Positions 26,092 through 34,876 of a DNA stretch of 64,000 bases are shown piece by piece. How positions within the stretch are numbered: the first letter of the stretch is position 1; every line of letters starts with the position of its first letter. Origin of the DNA: Balanoglossus misakiensis (Eukaryota > Hemichordata); the NCBI GenBank assembly GCA_040954595.2, contig CM082591.2, positions 3,348,001 to 3,412,000 of the forward strand. Direction: 5' to 3'. Below the pieces are notes generated by a model. That model was not told the origin of the DNA, did not search any database, and saw nothing but the letters and a program-made list of their open reading frames with translations. The translations under genes and the position numbers were made by a program.

Positions 26092-26920
26092 AGGGCAGCC
26101 ATTTTGTTTAAATCGAAACCGCCATAGTCCTAGTTAAAGTCGTTGGCAGTTTTTCATCGTTGAAACGTGCTTACTGCTGCGCTAGTTAACTTAAACACAA
26201 CTTGGACACGTAGCTTTGAAATTTTGATGATTCGTTCTAGCCGGCCTTCGGGTTTACGAGCTGCCATCAAGTTAAACAACATCGATTGGTTGCGTCACGG
26301 ACCCCACTTACTAGGTTACGCAAACACGATACCCTTTGTATAGGTGCACAAGAATGACCTTTCTCGGTTTTTACGCCCTCCCCCCGAAAGGAAATATCCT
26401 GTTTTCGGACCTTGTGGCCTGTTTTCTACAATCACTGTCGGCTAGAAATCGAATTCTCTACGAAATATATCAAATTCACGGGTTCTGGTTTATATAAACA
26501 TTATTGCTATCACGTTCGACATTTTTTTTCTTGCAAGGAACGCTTGATCAATGAAAATGGCTGAATCTGATTAAAATATTATTTGCGTCATATGAAAAGT
26601 TATTAGGGCAGCTCTGTTTCAGTGCCAATCGTTGGTGGTTTATTGAACCCTTCTCGTTATAGTTACGACATACATTCGCAAAACCAGGAAACATACGAGA
26701 ATTTAATGCGACCGGAAATGTACTGTAAAAGTTAATGTTTTAACGGGCAAACAAATAAACTTTTCAAAGAAACAAGCCAACCAAAATAACGAACTGTATC
26801 GTCACTTAAAATTATCTATCGGTTACAAAATAAATTCATCTGACGAAAACACAAAACAGTAAAAATAGTTTACACGACGATTGTTTTTTCAAAAACACTT
26901 CAAGAAATACCCGGGATGTT

Positions 26921-26959
26921 TGACCTCATAAGGTCATGGTGTTTGACCTCATAAGGTCA
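26921..26959. promoter_or_regulatory. two tandem everted AGGTCA half-site pairs
   Basis: TGACCTCATAAGGTCA occurs at 26921-26936 and again at 26944-26959. In each copy the AGGTCA half-sites of nuclear receptors point outward around a 4-bp spacer (ER4-like arrangement). The two copies start 23 bp apart. Binding is inferred from the motif only. Confidence 0.5.
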
Positions 26960-27177
26960 TTGGATTAGCTCAGTGCGCGGCACATGGTGCGTCTGTGCGT
27001 GTCACGTGTAAATAGTAGCGGTACGCCCATATCCTACCTGAGTAAAGCGCTCAGAAATCACACATATGCCGTTTGCTCATTCGGGGAGTTTTAACTTTGA
27101 GAGGCATGTAAATCCACAACACTGAATTGTTGAGACAATTATTTTAATAAGTCTGCGAGTTATCAGGACGTTGTTGG

Positions 27178-28272
27178 TTATCTTTGCTCAATGATTTTCT
27201 GTCCCATAGTGCAGTCAAAATCCACGTTTTCGTCATAAGCCGGTTCTGACGAAATCTCACACAAGCTCCGCTCCCATGTCATGGTGCAATAGCCGTTCGG
27301 GTCAGTGACGCAGTACCACAGATACGAAGGTGGTTTCAAGGCACCGTGTATCTCACACTTGCCGCTGAAGTACTTCAATTTCGTGTCGTAGACTATGTTG
27401 CCGTATGGAATTTTGTCGCTCGGGAGTATGTACTCGAATCCGAAGATTATGCTCTCCACGGCGGGGTCACTGAACTCCGGTGGACACTGTGAGCCGATGA
27501 CACCGTTGTCCAAGGAGCGGTTGCAGGCATACTCGATGAAGGTCATGGCGTTGTTTTCTTGGGTCGTGATGTCTTCCAAGTTGGCCAGTACGTGCCTCTG
27601 GTAGTCGGACGGCAGGGAGACGTAGGCGTTTTGCAATCCAAACGAGTGGGCCGCCGTGTACTGCTGCAGGTTGCGCACGAACACGGCGATGGAGCAGCAG
27701 AAGACGATCCCGGAGCCCACGAAGGCCAGGGCGAGAATGAACACACTGGTCAGCGGTCGCTCACAGCACGTCCCCTTGAAGCAGAAGTTGTAGATCAGCT
27801 TGAAGAACTTGAACAGGCAGACGATGGCAGCCACGGCGACAGTGATCAGCTGGGTGATCTTAGCAGTTGCCCAGGAGCAAGGTGCGATGGCCACGTTGAG
27901 ACAAGACAAGGGCACGTCTTCTAACCACATCGGAATCAGGCCGGCGTAGTCCTGGACAACGTGCTTGCGGCCCTTGGCTTTCATATACGTGTTTACCGTA
28001 TCAAAGCCGAACGTGCAGACACCGACTATACTGAAAACCAACAGGCCGAACAACATCATTGTGTGAGGCGGCCCGACTAGGAGCCCGGCCGCCAAATTAG
28101 CCCATGCGGCGTAGTTCAACCAATCGGTGATAACATCGACGGCTCCGAGAATTATGACCGCAATGCTCTTCCAGTCCCAGCCGGTGTTTCCATAGAGATC
28201 GCGTATAGCGCTGGAATTCCCTAGCTGGTACTTCACATTGGACTTGGGTGCAGTATCTCCACCACCCGGCAT
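27178..28272 (-). CDS. unrecognised multi-pass membrane protein, single exon
   Basis: An uninterrupted 364-codon frame starts MPGGGDTAPKSNVKYQ with a good initiation context (ACAAAATGC). I do not recognise the family. Hydrophobic segments are visible at about residues 37-62, 68-92, 113-160 and 178-200. The first includes ITDWLNYAAWAN and the third begins WLEDVPLSCLNVAIAP, both rich in polar and acidic residues unusual for a membrane helix. The last 160 residues, from about NLQQYTAAH, look soluble and contain spaced cysteines and an NRS glycosylation site, so they may form an extracellular domain. An XK-like scramblase relation was considered because of the acidic residues within membrane segments, but no convincing match was seen. 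Codon use is GC-rich at third positions, supporting real coding. Confidence 0.75.
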   Translation of the reverse strand: MPGGGDTAPKSNVKYQLGNSSAIRDLYGNTGWDWKSIAVIILGAVDVITDWLNYAAWANLAAGLLVGPPHTMMLFGLLVFSIVGVCTFGFDTVNTYMKAKGRKHVVQDYAGLIPMWLEDVPLSCLNVAIAPCSWATAKITQLITVAVAAIVCLFKFFKLIYNFCFKGTCCERPLTSVFILALAFVGSGIVFCCSIAVFVRNLQQYTAAHSFGLQNAYVSLPSDYQRHVLANLEDITTQENNAMTFIEYACNRSLDNGVIGSQCPPEFSDPAVESIIFGFEYILPSDKIPYGNIVYDTKLKYFSGKCEIHGALKPPSYLWYCVTDPNGYCTMTWERSLCEISSEPAYDENVDFDCTMGQKIIEQR

Positions 28273-30189
28273 TTTGTCTGGGATGCGTCACGTACAATAT
28301 AAAAGCGAGCTGCGCCCGTGTCCTTGACTGAGTACGCCGCTTCTGTCACGCTCTCACAATAAAGTGAATAGCGCCTTCTTATACAAGGCCGGGCTTTTCG
28401 TCAATCTGGCAACTAAAACACAAAATAGCCATTGAAGGTTACTTCAAAGCGGCCAACAATGACAGAAAGGCGTGCGAGTATACAATCAACAACTCGTCTG
28501 AGAAAGAAGGGTACTGTATGGTCCCGCACACGCGCCGCTTGAGTTGCTATTTGGGTGAAAGTTCGTCTACCTTTGCCGACTTCAAGAAGTACCTAGCTAA
28601 CTAATTAACTGTACCCGGCACGTCGGCTGGGAAAGCTTGGATCGGACAGGGAGGGACTTACCGTTCCTTTTCTTGTACTGTTGACGTGATCAGGGACACG
28701 TTTGGGTGACTACACAGACACGTTCTTGGGCGAATTTCCCTGATTCTGTGAACACTTCCGTCGAAAGTACTGCGTGCTGTCGGCGTGCGATGTTCTCGCT
28801 GCGTGAAGCCGGCCGGCAATGAGAAGGATCCCGCATGCGGTCACCCTAAGTTGCGGAAAATTCCATAATGACGTTTAACTTATGAATATGCATGAAAAGA
28901 AACGCCCACTTTTTTGCGGCTGAACCTCTGATAAATGAGTGTACTGTGTACTGTAAGTTTTTCCATGCGGTGCATTATTAGCATGACTGGGTCCATCCAG
29001 TTCATTGTATTCAAAGATGGCCTATGCATACACTTTTGATCAGCGATCGCCCTATATCTTTTCCATTTACAGTACACAGCGGCATCTGCCATAACCAGGC
29101 GAGATATCACTTTCTCCGAAAGCCAGCGAAAAACCCAGACGCTATAATATGTAGATTTGGCACTCGTAGCTGTCATAATTGTTTTTATAATTATATACAT
29201 GATTTTTATCGGTATTGTTGACAAATGAATTATAGTTCAGACTCCAGATACAACTAAATACTGCCAGTGAGCGTTAACAGGTGGTTTAGCAGACTCGACT
29301 GACTTCCAGTTGGAATATCACTTTTTTGTCTAGGACTAGTGACTCACGATTTCAAAAAAAAACATACACGTATAACTATGTTCCGGTCACGTGACAGCGT
29401 TAAATATAGTTCACAAAGTACTTTCAAGTGCTTGTATTGTCGACGCGTTTTAACCTGGGCGACTTTGACCCCGAGGTCGACGTCATTCAGAGAGAGGTTG
29501 GTTTTTATTACACACTTGGGGGTATTTTTTATGATTGATATGTCCGTGTTGCTCTGTTCGCGTGCTGAATTAATAGTATGGCTATCAGCAGATACAATTG
29601 TGCCACGTCTGAATGCATATAAATAATTTGATTAAGTACTGAAAAATATAAACCGATCGACCAGCACGTTTTTGGACACAGTAACCGAGAAATCGCCTAA
29701 CACATGTAACAATAGCGACTCTTGTTTCAGGCCATGGGGTGTTCTCTAAAGGCGTGCTACATTTTGATGCCATAAATATATAGACGCAAAGCCGAGTTAT
29801 TCGCAACACGTGGTGTGGACTGGCATATGTTGGCGCCTATTCTCACCCGAACTGAGGCACACTTACATGCCCGTGTATCTAATTCCAGAACTGCAGGAAA
29901 TAGACGCGGAAACGCTATGCCGGATGCCACAGACAAGAGAAAGCAGTTCTTGTATAGTTGTGTCGAGATTTGATGTCTTGACGATTTGACTACATGTAAA
30001 GTTTTAGTGCAAAAAGTGACACTTCACTGCGTAGGAGGTGAAGTGTCACTGGCAGACACCATAGACTGTACAAGAACAGTATAATCACTGGGTTCCATTG
30101 CCACAGCAACGAACTGCCATAAAGATATGACCACGTGCGCCCGAAATGTCACCAGTCCGTATTAAAGACTGTAGGCCTACAATACACAG
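28273..30189. other. promoter of 27-kb gene and unannotated DNA
   Basis: The part next to 28272 should hold the promoter of the single-exon membrane protein gene. The rest has no recognisable gene. A perfect 13-bp hairpin sits at 30015-30050. Confidence 0.4.
30015..30050. repeat. perfect 13-bp inverted repeat
   Basis: AGTGACACTTCAC (30015-30027) and GTGAAGTGTCACT (30038-30050) are exact inverse complements around a 10-base loop. Confidence 0.95.
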
Positions 30190-30745
30190 TATCAGGCCCG
30201 TGTCTGTCACTCAACACATGCCCCATGCATACCTGTGTTATCATGGAGCATTGTAAGTTGAATTCGGCTGGGTCAAGCCGTCCTTGAGAATAACCCAGTC
30301 TGCAACAAAATCTGCCTTGGTAATGTACTGGTTCCCACAGAAAAAGAGCGCGTCTCCCACCCTTATTTCACATGCCACTAATAGTACATATTACTAAATA
30401 GTGCCAGATTTCACAGGCCAAAAATATGGTGATTATAGGCACAAACCCGTGGTAGAGTTTATCGACGGACTGTGCCATATTCAGTCTGGGTTAGAGTTCG
30501 CTTGCGCTTTGTGATTTCCCACCGTGTAACAGGAGAGGTTTCTTTGAATTCCACTGAATAAACTCACTCCGTGTGACCCCCAGGTGGGGCAATTGCAATA
30601 AATAATTCAAAGCTGTTGCGAAGTATGTCACCTGTCTGGTTATTATGCAAGAGTTATTTCATGACGTGCAACTTGGCGCCCCAAAAATACCTGAAAAGTG
30701 GAGTTTGATGGCAGAGGGGGCACTATTTATTTCATACTACATGTA
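30190..30745 (+). repeat. dispersed repeat copy A (about 550 bp)
   Basis: Closely similar along its length, in the same orientation, to 33793-34345. Shared landmarks include GGCCCGTGTCTGTC, GAATTCGGCTGGGTCAA, AAACTCACTCCGTGTGACCCC and GGAGTTTGATGGCAGAGGG. It lies downstream of the deiodinase gene and contains a minus-strand AATAAA (plus TTTATT near 30725). Confidence 0.92.
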
Positions 30746-31243
30746 TCAAGTATTCAATGATCCATGTCTTTATCTCAATTTCCTGGAGCCGGAAAAGGGT
30801 CTACTGAAGTTACTGTAAGTATACAAGATGGCGAACTCTACTACTCGCAGGTAACATTGGTAAAAATTATATGCACGATCAACATAGTTGAAAAAAGTTA
30901 GAGGCAATGCCTTCTACACGACACAATATCCCACATTTCCATTCTATTAAGATTGTATTTCTTGGTTTTGCCCGACGATGAGTTTTAAAATATCAAACAG
31001 AACAGTTACCACGGCGGCATTCTCCATCCTGTTGTCACGACAACTTCCTCGTCGGCACATCACCAAGATAAATCTAGAAGTGTATTTTTGTTTGGGGGGA
31101 TCTAAGTTAGAATATTACCGTTTTAACTAAGTTTTTTAGAGTAACTAGTGCTAATATAAGCTTATTTCCAAATCTGAGGGAAAATAGAACTTTCTTGGGA
31201 AATATTAGGCGTTAATTAGATAAAAATCTCGTGTGTCTCATCA

Positions 31244-32812
31244 CTATACTTGTGTGTTTTTCGTAGTCCCCATTTCTGATGACGTCACAGACCTCTGCTT
31301 CAGCCAATCTCGGACTGCGTCACTGGCGAGATGCTTCGGATTGGTACTCAATACTTCGCGGACCGTTTGTCCCACGAAGGCGAATTTTCCGTCCGAGAGA
31401 ACGAAAATACGATCCGGTTGTGCCGAATACCTGCTGTTGAAGTCGTTACTCATGTTGTCCAGTACAATTGGTATACTGCCGCGAGCGTCGACGTCTGTAG
31501 TAAATGTGTTGTATTCTGTGTCCACTTCGATCAACGACCTATCAATTAAACAGAAATGATAAATATTGCCACCTATGCAAATTTAACCACTGTTACCATG
31601 GAAAACTCAATCATAACCAATCACATATTTTCAGTGGATGGCACACGCGAAAATTATGCTGTTCTAGTTTGGCCTGTCTCCATTTCTACCGTTGGCTGCG
31701 CTGTACAATTGGGGCAGGGGTGATGACACGTGACCAGCGGTGATCATGACACGTGCCAAGTGGAATCATGTCCGCACCTTGCAGCGTCCATCCTCTCTTC
31801 GATTCTCGTAGCAGCGTTGAAGACGCTGTAAGCTGAACCCATTTTCCAGCCGTCGGCAGGATGAGCCTCCATAATGTACACAAACAGGAAATCCAGTTCG
31901 TCTTTGTAATCATCGAACAGCCGACGTAACGAGCCACTGTGTACCATGGCCTAGAACACAAACAAACAAACATGTAGACATACAGGCAGGCAGACAGACA
32001 GACAGACAGTCAGTCAGTCAGTCAAACAGACAGACCAAACAATCACTTTTTGGTCTCGAGAAACAAGCCATTTAAGGCTACTCATATATTTTTTCAGAAA
32101 GTCTGAGGGGCCGAGGGCTGGATAAAGCATTCCCAATAATTAACCTACTCGTAGCATATGTCAGGAAAATGACGATGATATCAGCATCAGGGGTCGGTCG
32201 CTCTTCTGGAACGATGACAAGGACCTGACGTTCTTGGTAACCATGTCAATGACGTCCACATCCGGAGCAGCGTCTCCTGGTGTATTATGTCCACGCTGTG
32301 ACATCAAGCCATAGCCAGCTAATGGCGCCAGAAGGGATAACACCTGTACAGCAGCGACAACAGGGTTGAGAAGGTCTTGGGGTTAGGCCAGTTGATATCA
32401 TGGGGGATCTTGAAGATTTTCGACCAAAAAATTCGAGTGAATGTCAATGAAAAGAAATTGGAAGATGTGTTTCCTCTGCACCATCTGCCCTAGATCTTCC
32501 ATTCACCCCCCCCCCAAAAAAAAAATCAAATGGTTCTCTCCTTACCGCGGGATCATCTTTGTAGATTGTTTTGATCTCGGCAAGCACATACACAGAACGT
32601 TTCCCTTCGATGCCGTTCTCCGACAAGGCCTGACGTTCCGCGTCTCGAATGAGGGCCGTGGCGGACGCCATGATATTCTCGGCCCCTGGTTTGTTGGGGT
32701 CCAACTCCAGGTCCATTCGTTTCTGCATGTCGTCAGATAGAAGTATCTCCACTATTCGTTTAGTGACTCGCATTGCTGTGTCTCTGTTGTAAAGATAAGG
32801 TGCTGCTGCCAT
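31244..32812 (-). CDS. DIO: iodothyronine deiodinase homologue with in-frame TGA (selenocysteine)
   Basis: Four exons, all GT-AG, join to 930 nt (310 codons): 32812-32546, 32343-32149, 31950-31778, 31538-31244. The C-terminal half matches deiodinases: FDDYKDELDFLFVYIMEAHP followed by ADGW, then SIPIVLDNMSNDFNSRYSAQ and PDRIFVLSDGKFAFVGQ. These enzymes reductively remove iodine from thyroid hormone and related iodinated compounds. At codon 150 the frame has TGA (32163-32161) in the context RPLMLISSSFS-TGA-HMLR, aligning with the catalytic selenocysteine of NFGSxTU in vertebrates. The frame stays open on both sides and in phase across the next intron. The GS-x-T and PPF residues around the vertebrate site are not conserved. 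The start MAAAPYLYNRD has a strong context (ACAATGG). In a spliced transcript using the donor at 33451, an in-frame stop would precede it. The first 90 residues are unfamiliar. The only hydrophobic stretch is LSLLAPLAGYGLM near residue 92. No SECIS was found. Confidence 0.85.
31562..31660. repeat. dispersed repeat, copy in deiodinase intron
   Basis: Shares GTTACCATGG, AACCAATCACA, ATTTTCAGTGG and TGGCACACGCGAAAA in the same order with 55698-55795 in a TM7SF3 intron. Confidence 0.8.
31982..32030. repeat. CAGA/CAGT microsatellite
   Basis: Interrupted (CAGA)n and (CAGT)n in the deiodinase intron. Confidence 0.9.
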
Positions 32813-32884
32813 TGTGACTTGAAATGCTCGATCTCTCTGGATTATCTGGAGGGCAAGAAAACACATTGGCGGAAAGATTTCTGT

Positions 32885-32973
32885 ACCGTTTCACCCCAGT
32901 TCCCTCAATAGAGGTCCAACTTCACCATAGAAAACAATGGATTTGGAGTGAACCATGGTGGTGAAAGGGTTAA
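32885..32973 (-). mobile_element. CCCTTTCACC MITE, copy 6
   Basis: TTTCACCCCAGTTCCC to CCATGGTGGTGAAAGGGTTAA, just upstream of the deiodinase first coding exon. Confidence 0.87.
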
Positions 32974-33450
32974 AAGATATACGGAATCCACATAGCTTTA
33001 AGCTATAAGCGTTTTCGTGATATACTATCAGGCAATATCATTTAATAAACAGAAATAAAAGTTTATCCTAGATTATTTAGAGCTTATTTTTTATCGAGTT
33101 GCAACTCATGGAGCGTTAAGACATCACTATATACATTTTGAACCAAACAAATGTACCCTTAAATGTTTCTTAAATGACGTCCTGTCTGTACTATACCCAC
33201 CTGTTTTACGAGGGGGGGGGGGGGGCATATGCATATTAAATACCACGTGCCATGGTTCACAAATAGCGTCGAAAACAGTGGCCTAGTTCGCATCGCACTG
33301 ATCGACTGAATACCGTTTTTATAGGTTGCCGTCAATTTTCATATTCTACTATGGTACTTTTTATATGGTATATTTTGACATTTTGTATTTGTCTACGAGT
33401 ATACCAACCAATGCTTAGGCAAAAATGTGTAAGAGACGGGCAGTTCTTAC

Positions 33451-33490
33451 CTGCTCAAAAGCTCACCGACTTTTGAAAGGGCGACTGTAC
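33451..33490 (-). other. possible 5' UTR exon of the deiodinase gene
   Basis: A consensus donor, TTGAGCAG then GTAAGA, ends at 33451 on the minus strand. An acceptor-like TTTCCACAG lies about 40 nt upstream. No frame through this exon joins the deiodinase frame without a stop, so it would be untranslated. Its extent is a guess. Confidence 0.3.
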
Positions 33491-33792
33491 TGTGGAAACC
33501 AAACTCTGACACGTTCTGACACGGCATCGGACGTACGCTTTGCCAATTTACAAAGTACGGGTAAAGTCCATTCTGTAGGCAGGGGTTCACAAAAAGACAG
33601 TTATGTGATGTGGAATTTTCTACGGAAACTTCGCAGCGAAACCCCATGTGTATCGTTTGATTTCACTTATTGCGACATCAACTCTAAATAATTGTGTGAG
33701 AACATTCTGCAATTACATCACTCAATGGGCTTTTGGGGGAACCAGAGGAGCTCACGCTGACCTCTACTTTATCGAGTCCAGATAATTAATAT

Positions 33793-34345
33793 GCAATGCA
33801 GTATAAGGCCCGTGTCTGTCTGTCACTTTAACACATGCCCCATGTGTACCTGTGTTATCGGAGAGCATTGTTGAATTCGGCTGGGTCAACAAGCCGTCCT
33901 TGAGAATTGTAACGTCAATTTAACACAGCCTGCCTCCCACCCACCCTTATTTCACATGCCACTAATAGTATTACTAAATAGTGTCAGATTTCACAGGCTA
34001 AAAATATATTGATTATAGCACGGTTACTAGAAAAGGCACAAACCCTTGGGAGAGATTATCAATAGACTGTGCCATATTGAGTCTGGGGGTTAGAGTTCGC
34101 TTGTGCTTTGTGATTTCCCACTGTATCACAGGAGATGTTTCTTTGAATTCTACTGAAAAAACTCACTCCGTGTGACCCCCGGGTCGGGCGATTGCTATAA
34201 ATAACTCAAAGCTGTTGCGAAGTATGTCACCTGTCTGGTTATTATGCAAGAGTTATTATATGACGTGCAAAGCGCCTCCAAGAGGCAAAAACTGAAAAGT
34301 GGAGTTTGATGGCAGAGGGCGCACTATTTATTTCATACCTGAGTA
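33793..34345 (+). repeat. dispersed repeat copy B (about 550 bp)
   Basis: Direct-orientation partner of 30190-30745. It lies between the deiodinase 5' end and the M16 peptidase stop codon, and also carries minus-strand AATAAA (plus TTTATT near 34326). Confidence 0.92.
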
Positions 34346-34876
34346 TTTATTATGTGTATTCATTTTTTCCATACGCTTTAAGTCACACATGAGCAGATCA
34401 GATGTCCCTCCACTTAAAGAATCGGGAAGCTGTCATTTTTAACATACATGGTATTTAGTTTCAGTTTGTCTACATGCCAATTTGTGAACAGTCAGGTGAA
34501 TTAAAATGGGCTTTGATACCTGGACCTGAATTCAATTGCCCACTGAAACAACTGTCCTCATAAAAGCAAGGAACTGCAGTTAATAAACAAAACAAAAATA
34601 CTCCCAAAATCGGGAAAAAAAGTTACAGCTAATGTCTCTTTAGTCAGCTATACAAAAATTGTGAATTATTGTAACTTGAAAATGCTCAGTAGTAAGAACA
34701 TTATGCTAAGAAAAAGCAACAACCAACAGAACGTTGAAAAAAATTGCAAAAACTAAGATGAATATTGCCATGGTTTTTCACTACTGGGGGAAATGATTTC
34801 TTCCGTAACTACAATGCAGAAAAGTCCTGCATGTCAGTTGAAGACATCGGGTGTCCATGTGTATCTGCTAACGTTG

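Larger units (their letters stand above)
18295..27177. other. 8.9-kb gap with no recognised gene
   Basis: No reading frame here shows family resemblance. The longest open frame (18674-19162, plus strand) has unremarkable composition and no splice-consistent neighbours. The interval holds simple repeats (21068-21183, 21631-21660, 22999-23027), a 12-base G run near 25170, a short (GTGAAC)n at 26069-26091 and paired nuclear-receptor-like half-sites at 26921-26959. The MGAT4 promoter should lie in its left part. Confidence 0.5.

Noticed and set aside
31021-31080. Hairpin-like sequence in the near 3' UTR of the deiodinase, considered as SECIS
   Set aside because: A GTGA, a CGAC/GTCG stem and a loop with AA exist, but the 3' arm is far too short and no proper quartet forms.
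33447-33647. MGFRCEVSVEN frame as the true deiodinase N-terminus
   Set aside because: Splicing from the donor at 33451 into the next exon puts this frame out of phase and meets a stop at once.
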